In this document: piece after piece, positions 1 through 8,611 of the stretch
Layout: each line of letters opens with the position of its first letter
Numbering within the stretch: position 1 is the stretch's first letter
NCBI RefSeq assembly: GCF_036488675.1
Contig: NZ_CP133148.1
Location: 1,612,001-1,676,000 of the forward strand
Origin: Sinorhizobium chiapasense
Lineage (GTDB): Bacteria; Pseudomonadota; Alphaproteobacteria; Rhizobiales; Rhizobiaceae
Reading direction: 5' to 3'
DNA: 64,000 nucleotides
The notes under the pieces: generated by a model
Told to the model about the DNA's origin: nothing
The model's input: the letters and a program-made list of their open reading frames with translations, nothing else
Database searches by the model: none
Program-made: the position numbers and the translations under genes

Positions 1-1
1 G

Positions 2-163
2 CTCGCCACCGTAGCAGATGAGGCATCGCTCGATCCGCGGCGGGTTCTTCACTGGGTCCTCGCCTACGCAGGCCTGTCTGCAGCCTGGTTTCTGCAGGAC
101 GGCGAAAGCGCCGAACATCCGCTTGCAATGGTGGAGATTGCCGCGGCTGCACTGAACAGTTAA
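2..163 (+). CDS. Aminoglycoside (streptomycin-type) phosphotransferase, 3' end only
   Basis: Only the last 53 codons are present; the gene begins before the window. The readable tail contains HWVLAYAGLSAAWFLQDGE, which resembles the C-terminus of the APH(6)/hydroxyurea-resistance kinase family (streptomycin 6-phosphotransferase type). These cytoplasmic enzymes phosphorylate aminoglycosides with ATP. No catalytic motif (HGD loop) lies within the window, so the family call rests on the tail alone. It ends at TAA 161-163, and a GNAT acetyltransferase follows 67 bp later on the same strand. Confidence 0.55.
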   Translation, partial: LATVADEASLDPRRVLHWVLAYAGLSAAWFLQDGESAEHPLAMVEIAAAALNS

Positions 164-230
164 AGCTCACGGCGTTCTCGACGGCGCTGCTTCGCGGCGC
201 TGTTGATCGAGAGCAGGCAGGGAGAGCAAC

Positions 231-740
231 ATGCAAATCAGGGATGCGGCCGACAGCGATCTCGAAGCCATTCGCGACATCTACAACGACGCGGCGGCGA
301 ACACGACAGCGATCTGGAACGAAACGCTCGTCGATGTCGCCAATCGTGCAGCCTGGCTCAAGGCGCGAAAATCGGCCGGTTTTCCTGTGCTCGTTGCGGT
401 CTCCGACGCGAGCGAAATCATCGGCTACGCTTCATTTGGCGAATGGCGTGCTTTCGACGGCTATCGCCATACGGTCGAGCATTCGGTCTACGTGCGCAGC
501 GACCGGCGCGGCGGCGGCATCGGCCGGGCGTTGATGGTCGCGCTCATCGAACGCGCCGAGGCGCTTGGCAAGCATGTGATGGTCGCCGGGATCGAATCGA
601 GCAACCTCCCCTCGATCCGCTTGCACGAGCAGTTGGGCTTCGAGCAAACCGGCCATATGAAGGAAGTCGGCACGAAATTCGGCCGCTGGCTTGATCTGAC
701 CTTCATGCAACTGGTCCTGCGTACCGGTTCGCCGACCTGA
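231..740 (+). CDS. GNAT N-acetyltransferase, phosphinothricin/methionine sulfoximine type
   Basis: This is a 169-residue single-domain GNAT enzyme of the Pat/Bar (MddA/YncA-like) group, which acetylates small amino-acid analogues such as phosphinothricin or methionine sulfoximine from acetyl-CoA. The order is typical: an N-terminal RDAADSDLEAIRDIYN, a central EHSVYVRSDRRGGGIGRAL acetyl-CoA loop (the R-x-x-G-x-G/A signature, about residues 84-102), and a C-terminal ESSNLPSIRLHEQLGFEQTG segment. The length fits the family (about 165-180 aa). The ATG at 231 follows GGGAGAGC at a good distance. It may be co-transcribed with the upstream kinase end. The real substrate is not established by sequence. 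Confidence 0.85.
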   Translation: MQIRDAADSDLEAIRDIYNDAAANTTAIWNETLVDVANRAAWLKARKSAGFPVLVAVSDASEIIGYASFGEWRAFDGYRHTVEHSVYVRSDRRGGGIGRALMVALIERAEALGKHVMVAGIESSNLPSIRLHEQLGFEQTGHMKEVGTKFGRWLDLTFMQLVLRTGSPT

Positions 741-813
741 GATTGTCTTCGCCTGTTTTTCGTTATTGACGAAGATGCTATGTATGCTCACTCGTTCGTT
801 GCTGAGGAGCCGC

Positions 814-1800
814 ATGGTCGAACAGAGCAGAGCGGGCAGATGCCGCATCTGGGGCAACCGAATGGGACGTCTGGCGCGCGCTGCGGGGGCTGCGTTGGTC
901 GCAACAGGGCTTTGCGCCATTGTCTCCGAGGTTGCCGAGGCCCGCACCGATGCGCCACCGGTCCCTCCGCGAAAGTGCCTCTATTCAGGCGTCTCCGCAG
1001 CGAACCCGTCGCTTCGTCTCTGCATCAGCCCCGACAATTTTGCCCGTGATGTCTGTGGCATCATTGAGCACTATGCCGTGGCGAACGACCTGCCCGCCCC
1101 TTTCTTTGCCCGGTTGATCTGGCGCGAAAGCCTTTTTCAACCGGACGCCATCAGTCCGAAGGGCGCGGAGGGAATTGCCCAATTCATGCCGGCAACGGCA
1201 AAGCTGCGCGGCTTGTCGGACAGTTTCGATGCTGTGGCGGCTCTCGGCAAATCGGCCGAGTATTTAAGCGAACTCAAGTCGCGCTATGGCAATCTTGGCT
1301 TTGCCGCGGCAGCCTACAATGCCGGCGAGGCAGGCCTTGAGCGCTTCCTCGAAAACGACCGGTTACCGTACGAGACGCGCGATTATGTCTTGGCGATCAC
1401 AGCCTATCCCGTCGAAGACTGGCGCGATAATCCACCGAAGTTGCTCAATCTTGAACTCGAAAAGAACAAGAGCTTCCTGGACGGCTGCGTCGCGCTGGCC
1501 AACACCCGTCGCTTGCGCGAGCTCGTCATCGCCGATGAGGCGGTCTGGGCGCCCTGGGGTGTCCAACTCTCGGCGCATTACCAGAAATCCGTTGCGCAGC
1601 GCCTGTTCTTGCACGCGGTGAAAAGACTGCCGGCGCCAATCAACACTGAAAAGGCAGTCCTCGTGCGGGAGCGCAATGGCGCTTTTGGAGCGAGAAGACG
1701 GTACGCTGCCCGCATCGGGCGGCAGACGCGCGCCGAGGCAAACGAGCTTTGCGCCGCCATTCGCAAGAGCGGCGGCGCCTGCGTCGTTTTCAAGAACTGA
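814..1800 (+). CDS. Secreted lytic transglycosylase (SLT domain)
   Basis: This envelope enzyme cleaves the glycan strands of peptidoglycan without water. It has a basic N-terminus, a hydrophobic segment (AAGAALVATGLCAIV) with a likely signal cleavage after AEA, and then a goose-type/SLT transglycosylase domain. The putative catalytic Glu sits in FARLIWRESLFQPDAIS, followed by GAEGIAQFMPATA and AAAYNAGEAGLERFL, all hallmark SLT motifs. The C-terminal 150 residues are less conserved and end in an SPOR-like stretch (AEANELCAAIRKSGGACVVF). The ATG at 814 is preferred because GAGGAG lies just upstream; ATG 862 would give a shorter signal peptide, and TTG 766 is less likely. It overlaps the convergent oxidoreductase by about 11 bp. 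Confidence 0.85.
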   Translation: MVEQSRAGRCRIWGNRMGRLARAAGAALVATGLCAIVSEVAEARTDAPPVPPRKCLYSGVSAANPSLRLCISPDNFARDVCGIIEHYAVANDLPAPFFARLIWRESLFQPDAISPKGAEGIAQFMPATAKLRGLSDSFDAVAALGKSAEYLSELKSRYGNLGFAAAAYNAGEAGLERFLENDRLPYETRDYVLAITAYPVEDWRDNPPKLLNLELEKNKSFLDGCVALANTRRLRELVIADEAVWAPWGVQLSAHYQKSVAQRLFLHAVKRLPAPINTEKAVLVRERNGAFGARRRYAARIGRQTRAEANELCAAIRKSGGACVVFKN

Positions 1801-2824
1801 CGCTCGGGCTTTGCGACGCAGCGGAGCGGCGATCGGCAACGCATGTTTCAACCGCCGGAAGGCAATCGAGCGACGCAAGCGTCGCCGTGACAGCGTCATC
1901 TAACGCCGTCTGCGGCTCCTCGCCGAGCGTGGCGATCAGTCGATCATTGCGCATCTCGAGCGGTTCGCGCCAAACATAGCGCATTTCCTTGAGTTCCTTG
2001 AAAAATGGCACGAAGGGTGATGCGACGGTCACGAGCCACCAAGGAAACCTCTTGACCTTGAGATCAGGCTTCCCGAGGGCGCGTCGGATCGCCGCAATCA
2101 TCTTCGTGCCTTCGTCATCGACGAAACCGCGCATATGGTAGACCGCAAATGGCGGAAGGTTTTCCGCCTGCTCGATCAGCCTGATCATCGTCTCTGCCAC
2201 ATCCGGCAGATAGGCCCATTGGTGGGCAGTTCCCGCCTTCCCGGGATAGGTGATCGCCGTCACCGGCTTTCCGGGCTTTACCAGCCCTTGCGAGAACCAG
2301 TTGTTGGCGGCATCCGGTCCGAAAAAGTCCCCTGCCCGCAGAATGATGACATGAACACCAGCTTTGGAAGCAGCCTTCAGCCTGGCTTCCATTTCCTTGC
2401 GGATGGCGCCCTTTTCCGTTCGCGGGTTCTGTGGTGCATCCTCGTCAAGCACCGGGAAGGCGTCTGGCCCAAAATTGTAGATCGTACCGGGCAGGACGAT
2501 GCGCGCACCGACAGCTTTGGCGGCCGCGATCGTGTTGTCGAGCATCGGCAATACGAGTTTGCCCCAGTCGCGATAGCCGGGTGGATTGACCGCATGGATG
2601 ATGACCGCCGCGCCCTCGGCCGCACCTCTTACGTCGGCGGCGTTCATTGCGTCGCCCTGGATCCATTCGAACGCCGATGCCTTCCTGGAGGCCTTCGCTG
2701 CGTCCCGGTTCAAGGCTCGGACCGCCCACCCGCGAAGGTGAAGGCCTCGGGCGATCGCTCCACCTATACCGCCCGTCGCACCCAGCACGAGAACCGTGCC
2801 TGTCTTTTCCTGCGCTTTCGTCAT
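1790..2824 (-). CDS. NAD(P)-dependent epimerase/dehydratase-type oxidoreductase
   Basis: This is an extended short-chain dehydrogenase-like protein of about 344 residues. It begins with a clear Rossmann dinucleotide-binding motif (VLVLGATGGIGGAIARGL, GxxGGIG). A middle section follows with IIHAVNPPGYRDWGKLVLPML and an NAD(P)H-binding (NmrA/SDR_a-like) scaffold. The canonical YxxxK is not obvious, so it may bind nucleotide without classical SDR catalysis; the substrate is unknown. The ATG at 2824 (MTKAQEKTG) sets the Rossmann motif near the N-terminus; an upstream in-frame ATG at 2857 is possible. It is transcribed divergently from the LysR regulator at 2896, which suggests that protein controls it. 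Confidence 0.75.
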   Translation of the reverse strand: MTKAQEKTGTVLVLGATGGIGGAIARGLHLRGWAVRALNRDAAKASRKASAFEWIQGDAMNAADVRGAAEGAAVIIHAVNPPGYRDWGKLVLPMLDNTIAAAKAVGARIVLPGTIYNFGPDAFPVLDEDAPQNPRTEKGAIRKEMEARLKAASKAGVHVIILRAGDFFGPDAANNWFSQGLVKPGKPVTAITYPGKAGTAHQWAYLPDVAETMIRLIEQAENLPPFAVYHMRGFVDDEGTKMIAAIRRALGKPDLKVKRFPWWLVTVASPFVPFFKELKEMRYVWREPLEMRNDRLIATLGEEPQTALDDAVTATLASLDCLPAVETCVADRRSAASQSPSVSS

Positions 2825-2895
2825 GTCTCTCTCTATCGGTTCGGATGGATCGAGCATCGCCCGCTGCGCGGTAGAACGAAATTGTCTAAATACCT

Positions 2896-3810
2896 ATGGC
2901 TGCTATACCTAAATTTATGAGCAGGATCGAACCTAACTGGGATTTCTATCGCACCTTTCTGATGGTGCTAAGCGAAGGCTCGCTGTCGGCGGCCGCGCGC
3001 GAACTTGGACTGACGCAGCCGACCGTTGGCCGTCACATTGATGCATTGGAGGAGGCCCTCGGTTTTGCGATGTTCACGCGCTCGCCGCAGGGGCTGCTGC
3101 CGACCGAAGCGGCGCTGGAACTCAAGCCCTATGCTGAGACCTTGGCGGCCACGTCCTCCGCTCTGCTTCGCGCCGCCTCCGGTCAGCATGGCGCGATTGG
3201 CGGAACCGTGCGCATCAGTGCCAGCGAGATGATCGGCATTGAGGTCTTGCCGCCGATCCTTGTGGAACTTAACCGGGAATATCCGGACCTTTCCATCGAG
3301 CTTTCCGCGTCTGACGCGGTGGAGGATCTTTTGCGCCAGGAGGCCGACATCGCCGTGCGGATGGTCAGACCGGCGCAGGAAGCGCTGGTCGCTCTCCATA
3401 TCGGCGCAGTGCCGCTCGGTTTCCATGCGCATCGGTCCTATCTCGACCGCCGCGGCGTGCCTGAAACGATCGATGATCTCTCCGGCCACAGCCTGATCGG
3501 TTTCGATCGGGAAACGGCAGCGATACGCAGCATGATGGCGCGGGCGCCGGATCTGCCGAAGGTGCGATTTTCGCTGAAGACCGACAGCAATGTCGCGCAG
3601 CTTGCGGCGATACGCGCCGGATTCGGCATCGGCATCTGCCAGAACGCCCTTGCAACTCGCGATCCGCAGCTTGTCCACGTGATTCCCGACGCCTTCGAGT
3701 TGAAGCTCGATACCTGGCTCGTGATGCACGAAAACCTGCGCGCGAGTCCGCGCTGCCGCGTCGCGTTCGACGCGTTGGCGAAGGGACTCAAGGCCTATAT
3801 GCGGCAGTAA
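2896..3810 (+). CDS. LysR-family transcriptional regulator
   Basis: This is a 304-residue LysR-type regulator. The N-terminal winged helix-turn-helix is clear: FLMVLSEGSLSAAARELGL followed by TQPTVGRHIDALEEALG (about residues 17-60). An effector-binding periplasmic-fold domain covers the rest, with RISASEMIGIEVLPPIL and GFGIGICQNALA. It is probably a cytoplasmic DNA-binding tetramer responding to a small ligand that sequence cannot identify. The start is uncertain: ATG 2896 and ATG 2917 both lack a good ribosome-binding site. It is divergent from the oxidoreductase at 2824 with a 71-bp gap, the classic arrangement of a LysR regulator beside its target. Confidence 0.9.
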   Translation: MAAIPKFMSRIEPNWDFYRTFLMVLSEGSLSAAARELGLTQPTVGRHIDALEEALGFAMFTRSPQGLLPTEAALELKPYAETLAATSSALLRAASGQHGAIGGTVRISASEMIGIEVLPPILVELNREYPDLSIELSASDAVEDLLRQEADIAVRMVRPAQEALVALHIGAVPLGFHAHRSYLDRRGVPETIDDLSGHSLIGFDRETAAIRSMMARAPDLPKVRFSLKTDSNVAQLAAIRAGFGIGICQNALATRDPQLVHVIPDAFELKLDTWLVMHENLRASPRCRVAFDALAKGLKAYMRQ

Positions 3811-3832
3811 CGCCAACGGATGGAGGCCAACG

Positions 3833-3861
3833 AAAAGCCCGCCGGCGAGGGCGGGCTTTTT
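3833..3861. terminator. Bidirectional intrinsic terminator between lysR and gyrA
   Basis: A perfect 11-bp stem (AAAAGCCCGCC / GGCGGGCTTTT) with a 6-nt loop is flanked by A-run and T-run, so it can stop transcription on both strands between two convergent genes. Confidence 0.85.
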
Positions 3862-3881
3862 AAGTCTGACAAGTAGTGCGA

Positions 3882-6662
3882 TCAGTCTTCGGAAGTCTCG
3901 GGTGACTCCGGCGCGGCACCTTCGCCAAGCGCGGCGTCCACAATCTCGTCCTCGCCGTCAGGCTCGCTGATCCCTTCGACCGATACGACCTTCTCGTCCT
4001 TGGCGGTCGAGAAAATCGTCACGCCCTTCGTCGCGCGGCTGGCCAACCGGATGCCGTTGACCGGCACGCGAATGAGCTGACCGCCATCGGATACGAGCAT
4101 GATCTGGTCGTTGTCCTCGACCGGGAAGGCTGCGACCAGTTCACCGATCTCCGCCGTCTTCGACGTGTCGGTGGCGCGGATGCCCTTGCCACCGCGGCCG
4201 GATGTGCGGAAATCGTAGGAAGACGAGCGTTTGCCGAAGCCTTTCTCGGAGACCGTCAGCACGAACTGTTCGCGTACCTTCAGTTCCTCGTAGCGTTCGT
4301 TGGAAAGCTCGCCGCCGTCGGTGACCTCTTCGCCGACCAGCGCGATTTCCTCTTCTTCGCCGTTCGTCGTGCGCCGCTCGGCCGCTGCGCGCTTCAGATA
4401 GGCCGCCCGCTCCCAAGGCTCGGCTTCAACATGGCCGACGATCGCCATCGAGATGATCCGGTCGTTGTCGCCGAGCGAGATGCCGCGCACGCCGATCGAA
4501 TTGCGGCCAGCGAAGACACGCACGTCGGAGACAGGGAAGCGGATGCATTGGCCGAGCGCAGTCGTTAGTAGCACGTCGTCGAACTCGGTGCAGGTGTCGA
4601 CCGACAGGATCTGGTCGCCCTCTTCATCGAGCTTCATCGCGATCTTGCCGTTGCGGTTGACCTGGACGAAGTCCGAGAGCTTGTTGCGGCGGACCGTGCC
4701 ACGCGTGGTCGAGAACATGACGTCCAGGTTTTCCCAGGTCGTTTCGTCCTCGGGCAGCGGCATGATCGTGGTGATGCGCTCGCCGGGTTCGAGCGGCAGC
4801 ATGTTGATCAGCGCCTTGCCGCGCGATTGCGGCGTGCCGATCGGCAGCCGCCAGACCTTCTCCTTGTAAACGATACCGCGCGACGAGAAGAACAGCACCG
4901 GCGTATGGGTGTTTGCAACGAATAGCCGGGTAACGAAATCCTCGTCCCGCGTCGCCATGCCGGAGCGTCCCTTGCCGCCGCGACGCTGCGCCCGATAGGT
5001 TGTGAGCGGCACGCGCTTGATATAGCCGAGATGGGACACAGTGACGACCATGTCCTCCTGGGCGATCAGGTCTTCGTCATCCATATCCGGACCGCCCTCG
5101 GCGATCTCGGTGCGGCGGGGCGTCCCGAACTCGTCACGGACGGCTTCCAGTTCCTGTTTGACGATCGACATGATGCGCAGGCGCGAGGAAAGGATATCGA
5201 GGTAGTCCTTGATTTCTTCGCCGATCTTGTTGAGCTCATCGCCGATTTCATCGCGGCCGAGCGCGGTCAGGCGCTGCAGGCGCAGGTCGAGAATGGCGCG
5301 GGCCTGCTCCTCCGACAGGTTGTAGGTGCCGTCCTCGTTGATGCGATGACGCGGATCGTCGATCAGCCGTATCAGAGCATCGACGTCATGCGCCGGCCAG
5401 CGGCGCTCCATCAACTGCTCGCGCGCCGTCTGCGGATCGGGCGCGTGACGGATCAGCTTGATGACTTCGTCGATATTGGCGACCGAGATGGCGAGGCCGA
5501 CCAACACATGCGCGCGCTCGCGCGCCTTGCGCAGCAGGAATTTCGTTCTCCGGCTAACGACGTCTTCGCGGAAGGAGACGAAGGCCCGCAGCATGTCGAG
5601 CAGCGTCATCTGCTCCGGTTTGCCGCCGTTGAGCGCCACCATGTTGCAGCCGAACGAGGTCTGAAGCGGCGTGTAGCGGTAGAGCTGGTTGAGGATGACC
5701 TCGGCATTGGCATCGCGCTTCAGTTCGATGACGACGCGATAGCCTTGGCGGTCGGATTCGTCGCGAAGGTCCGAGATGCCTTCGATGCGCTTGTCGCGCA
5801 CCAGCTCGGCCATCTTCTCGATCATCGTCGCCTTGTTCACCTGATAGGGGATCTCGGTGATGATGATCTGCTCGCGATCGCCGCGCATCGGCTCGACATG
5901 GGCACGTCCGCGCATGATGACGGAGCCGCGGCCGGTTTCATAGGCCTGGCGTATGCCCGAGCGACCGAGGATCAGCGCGCCGGTCGGAAAATCCGGCCCG
6001 GGAATGATTTGCATCAGTTCCGGCAGTTCGATCGCGGGATCGTCGATCAGTGCGATGCAGCCGTTGATGACTTCGCCGAGGTTGTGCGGCGGGATGTTTG
6101 TCGCCATGCCGACGGCAATGCCGCCCGCGCCATTCACCAGGAGATTTGGGAACTTCGCCGGGACGACGACCGGCTCGTGCAGCGTGCCGTCGTAGTTGTC
6201 GCGGAAATCGACCGTTTCCTTGTCGAGATCGTCGAGCAGCGAATGCGCCGCCTTCTGCAGCCGGCACTCGGTATAGCGTTCGGCTGCCGGCGGATCGCCG
6301 TCGACGGAACCGAAATTACCCTGGCCGTCGATCAGCGGCAATCTGAGCGACCAGTCCTGCGCCATGCGGGCCAGTGCGTCGTAGATCGCCATGTTGCCGT
6401 GTGGGTGATATTTACCCATCACGTCGCCGGTAACGCGGGCGCACTTGACGTATTTCTTGTTCCAGTCAATGCCGAGTTCGCTCATCCCGTAGAGGATGCG
6501 CCGGTGAACCGGTTTCAGACCGTCGCGCACATCGGGAAGCGCGCGGGAAACGATGACGCTCATGGCGTAATCGAGATAGGACCGCTGCATTTCCTCGATG
6601 ATGGAAATCGGCTCGATGCCTGGCGGATTCTTTCCGCCGCCGGGATTGCTTTGTTCAGTCAA
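3882..6662 (-). CDS. gyrA: DNA gyrase subunit A
   Basis: This is the 926-residue breakage-reunion subunit of DNA gyrase, which introduces negative supercoils with GyrB. Catalytic Tyr130 lies in [10 protein letters not shown] (E. coli Tyr122). The GyrA box (QRRGGKG) that separates gyrase from topoisomerase IV is present about two thirds along, followed by the beta-pinwheel C-terminal domain. That domain carries the acidic insertion (about 40 residues around [12 protein letters not shown]) and a second RGGKG-like motif, as known in alphaproteobacteria. In the quinolone-resistance region, the residue equivalent to E. coli Ser83 is Met91, while Asp87 is conserved as Asp95. The length is longer than E. 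coli GyrA because of the insertion and an acidic tail. The ATG at 6662 is followed by a short Gly/Pro-rich leader. Confidence 0.98.
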   Translation of the reverse strand: MTEQSNPGGGKNPPGIEPISIIEEMQRSYLDYAMSVIVSRALPDVRDGLKPVHRRILYGMSELGIDWNKKYVKCARVTGDVMGKYHPHGNMAIYDALARMAQDWSLRLPLIDGQGNFGSVDGDPPAAERYTECRLQKAAHSLLDDLDKETVDFRDNYDGTLHEPVVVPAKFPNLLVNGAGGIAVGMATNIPPHNLGEVINGCIALIDDPAIELPELMQIIPGPDFPTGALILGRSGIRQAYETGRGSVIMRGRAHVEPMRGDREQIIITEIPYQVNKATMIEKMAELVRDKRIEGISDLRDESDRQGYRVVIELKRDANAEVILNQLYRYTPLQTSFGCNMVALNGGKPEQMTLLDMLRAFVSFREDVVSRRTKFLLRKARERAHVLVGLAISVANIDEVIKLIRHAPDPQTAREQLMERRWPAHDVDALIRLIDDPRHRINEDGTYNLSEEQARAILDLRLQRLTALGRDEIGDELNKIGEEIKDYLDILSSRLRIMSIVKQELEAVRDEFGTPRRTEIAEGGPDMDDEDLIAQEDMVVTVSHLGYIKRVPLTTYRAQRRGGKGRSGMATRDEDFVTRLFVANTHTPVLFFSSRGIVYKEKVWRLPIGTPQSRGKALINMLPLEPGERITTIMPLPEDETTWENLDVMFSTTRGTVRRNKLSDFVQVNRNGKIAMKLDEEGDQILSVDTCTEFDDVLLTTALGQCIRFPVSDVRVFAGRNSIGVRGISLGDNDRIISMAIVGHVEAEPWERAAYLKRAAAERRTTNGEEEEIALVGEEVTDGGELSNERYEELKVREQFVLTVSEKGFGKRSSSYDFRTSGRGGKGIRATDTSKTAEIGELVAAFPVEDNDQIMLVSDGGQLIRVPVNGIRLASRATKGVTIFSTAKDEKVVSVEGISEPDGEDEIVDAALGEGAAPESPETSED

Positions 6663-6992
6663 TGTTGATCACGATCTTTGTTCAGAATCAGTCGATTTTT
6701 TATAGCCGAATGCGGCTCTAAGCGCCAATTTTTGCAGTTGGTTGTGAACAGTCTTTTGCCGCCAGAACAGGCTTTTCTAGGGCATTTGTCCGGAAAACGG
6801 AATGAGTTTCACCGTCATCGATCAGTATGCCTCCGTCTGTGCCGACCGAAGGCCATGAAGCCATGCCCCAAGCCGGTTTAAGCCATTGATCGACCCTTGG
6901 CTAGCCGCCCCTTTCCAAGCTCGCCGCGCTTGCCTAACAATGCGTCCATGCCACCGGCAAAACCCGGGGTAGCAATCCGGAAGGGGAAACGG
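6663..6992. other. Divergent intergenic region between gyrA and marC
   Basis: These 330 bp must hold the gyrA promoter (minus strand) and the marC promoter (plus strand). The part next to gyrA is AT-richer (6690-6720, including a T6 run). No convincing reading frame, RNA gene or strong hairpin was found. Confidence 0.5.
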
Positions 6993-7622
6993 ATGTTCAA
7001 TGTCGATCTTTTGATCAATGCACTGACGACTTTGCTTGTCACGCTCGATCCGCCGGGCCTGGCGCCGATCTTCCTGAGCCTTACCGTGGGGCTGAGCCGC
7101 CAGGAACGTTTTCAGGTCGCCACCCGCGGCTCGATGATCGCCTTTTTCATCCTTGCCGCCTTCGCCCTCTTCGGTGATGGCATCCTCGGTTTGCTCGGCA
7201 TTTCGATTGGCGCCTTCCGTATCGCGGGCGGTCTGCTGCTGTTCTGGATCTCCTTCGAGATGATCTTCGAGAAGCGTCAGGAACGGAAGGAAAAGACCGG
7301 CGAAGTTGCAGTGACCAAGGACCATCTTCACAACATCGCGGTCTTTCCCCTCGCCCTGCCATTGATTGCCGGTCCGGGGGCGATTTCGGCCACGATCCTG
7401 CTCGGCAGTTCGTTTCCTTCCGTCATCGACCGGGTCCAGCTACTCGTTGTTATCGCCGCGTCGATGGCGCTCTTGTTTCTGGCACTCGTCATCGCCGAAC
7501 GCGTCGACCGCTTTCTCGGGGTCACCGGACGCGCGATCCTCACCCGTCTTCTTGGTGTCATCCTGGCTGCACTGGCAGTGCAGTTCGTCGTCGACGGTGT
7601 GCGCTCGGCCTTTCTGGCGTAG
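6993..7622 (+). CDS. marC: MarC-family integral membrane protein
   Basis: This is a 209-residue inner-membrane protein of the MarC/NAAT family (UPF0056), which has about six transmembrane segments. The first helix contains LLINALTTLLVTLDPPGLAPIFLSLT, a family hallmark with the conserved DPPG/DPxG. Other segments include FFILAAFALFGDGILGLLGI, FRIAGGLLLFWISFEMIF and ALPLIAGPGAISATILL, whose AGPGAI motif is also conserved. The family has been linked to amino-acid transport in archaea and was once tied to multiple antibiotic resistance; the bacterial role is uncertain. The ATG at 6993 follows GGAAGGGGAAA and places the first helix at the N-terminus, so a longer TTG-initiated reading upstream is rejected. 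Confidence 0.88.
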   Translation: MFNVDLLINALTTLLVTLDPPGLAPIFLSLTVGLSRQERFQVATRGSMIAFFILAAFALFGDGILGLLGISIGAFRIAGGLLLFWISFEMIFEKRQERKEKTGEVAVTKDHLHNIAVFPLALPLIAGPGAISATILLGSSFPSVIDRVQLLVVIAASMALLFLALVIAERVDRFLGVTGRAILTRLLGVILAALAVQFVVDGVRSAFLA

Positions 7623-7732
7623 CGCGCCTCGCAGAACCGAAGTCCGGCAGCGAAGCGATTTCGTGCGCACCGACAACTGCATTGTCCGCTGGCCGGCGCG
7701 CCCAAGCGTAATGGACTGAAAAGTCAAAACGT

Positions 7733-7761
7733 CGAAAGCCGGCCCTTGGGACCGGCTTTCG
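7733..7761. terminator. Hairpin terminator between marC and ssb
   Basis: A perfect 10-bp stem (CGAAAGCCGG / CCGGCTTTCG, 7733-7742 and 7752-7761) has a 9-nt loop. There is no long T-run, which is common for rhizobial terminators. It lies between two convergent genes. Confidence 0.6.
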
Positions 7762-7821
7762 GATGCTTCAATGCTTACCGTGTTCAACCAGACATGAGCC
7801 GCCCTTGCGAGCGGCAGCGCA

Positions 7822-8346
7822 TCAGAACGGAATGTCGTCGTCGAGATCACGCGAGAAGTTGCCGCCGCTCTGGCCGCCTTGACCACCGCCGGAGCGTCCG
7901 CCGCCTGAAGACTGGCGCGGCTGATCGTAATCCTCATAGCCGCCGCCGTAGTCATTGCCGCCGCCACGGCTGACACCAGAGCCGCCGCCCTCGCCGCGAC
8001 CGTCGAGCATCGTCAGCGTCGAGTTGAAGCCCTGCAGTACGATTTCGGTCGAATAGCGGTCGTTGCCATTCTGGTCCTGCCACTTGCGGGTCTGCAACTG
8101 GCCCTCGATATAGAGCTTCGCGCCCTTCTTCACATATTGCTCGACCACCTTGCAGAGGCCCTCGCTGAAGACGACGACCGTGTGCCATTCGGTCTTCTCG
8201 CGACGCTCGCCGCTGTTGCGGTCGCGCCACGTTTCCGAGGTGGCGATGCGCAGGTTGGCGATCGGGCGGCCATCCTGCGTGCGCCGGATTTCAGGGTCGG
8301 CCCCGACATTTCCGATCAAGATCACCTTGTTGACGCTACCAGCCAT
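7822..8346 (-). CDS. ssb: Single-stranded DNA-binding protein
   Basis: This 174-residue protein coats single-stranded DNA during replication, repair and recombination. The N-terminal OB-fold (about residues 1-110) begins [21 protein letters not shown] and contains [20 protein letters not shown] Gly/Arg/Ser-rich flexible linker follows, and the protein ends in the acidic tip DDDIPF that recruits partner proteins. Length and layout are standard. It is divergent from uvrA with 265 bp between them. The SOS box at 8490-8504 lies within this shared region, so ssb may also be LexA-controlled, a common ssb/uvrA pairing. Confidence 0.97.
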   Translation of the reverse strand: MAGSVNKVILIGNVGADPEIRRTQDGRPIANLRIATSETWRDRNSGERREKTEWHTVVVFSEGLCKVVEQYVKKGAKLYIEGQLQTRKWQDQNGNDRYSTEIVLQGFNSTLTMLDGRGEGGGSGVSRGGGNDYGGGYEDYDQPRQSSGGGRSGGGQGGQSGGNFSRDLDDDIPF

Positions 8347-8489
8347 ATCGCTTTTCCCGTGTTTTCCGCCGAACCGCCGGTCCGGCTCTCCAATATTTCA
8401 AGAACGCGCATCTTAGCGGTCCGCCGCCGTCGATACGCCCTGCATCGCGCATAATCCACAACTGATTTGTGAGATTACCTCTGACATCT

Positions 8490-8504
8490 GTTCTTTTTTT
8501 GTTC
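8490..8504. promoter_or_regulatory. LexA (SOS) operator, alphaproteobacterial type
   Basis: GTTC, seven T residues, then GTTC is an exact match to the alphaproteobacterial LexA consensus GTTC-N7-GTTC. It sits 107 bp upstream of uvrA and 144 bp upstream of the divergent ssb. uvrA is a classic SOS target, so DNA-damage induction is likely; control of ssb by the same box is possible. Confidence 0.85.
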
Positions 8505-8611
8505 TATTGTTTCTCTATTATCCTGTCAACCGAATCGCAATTGAGCCGCCTCTTTGCCGATTGCGCCTCGACATGGGCGTTGTCGTCATTACATAGGAGG
8601 CTTTCAACGAC

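Noticed and set aside
6653..6667. GTTC-N7-GTTG near the gyrA start
   Set aside because: It resembles a LexA box but the last base is wrong and gyrA is not a typical SOS gene.
5031..6668. 545-codon plus-strand frame opposite gyrA
   Set aside because: It is antisense to a certain gyrA gene and arises from high-GC codon bias; no domain is seen.
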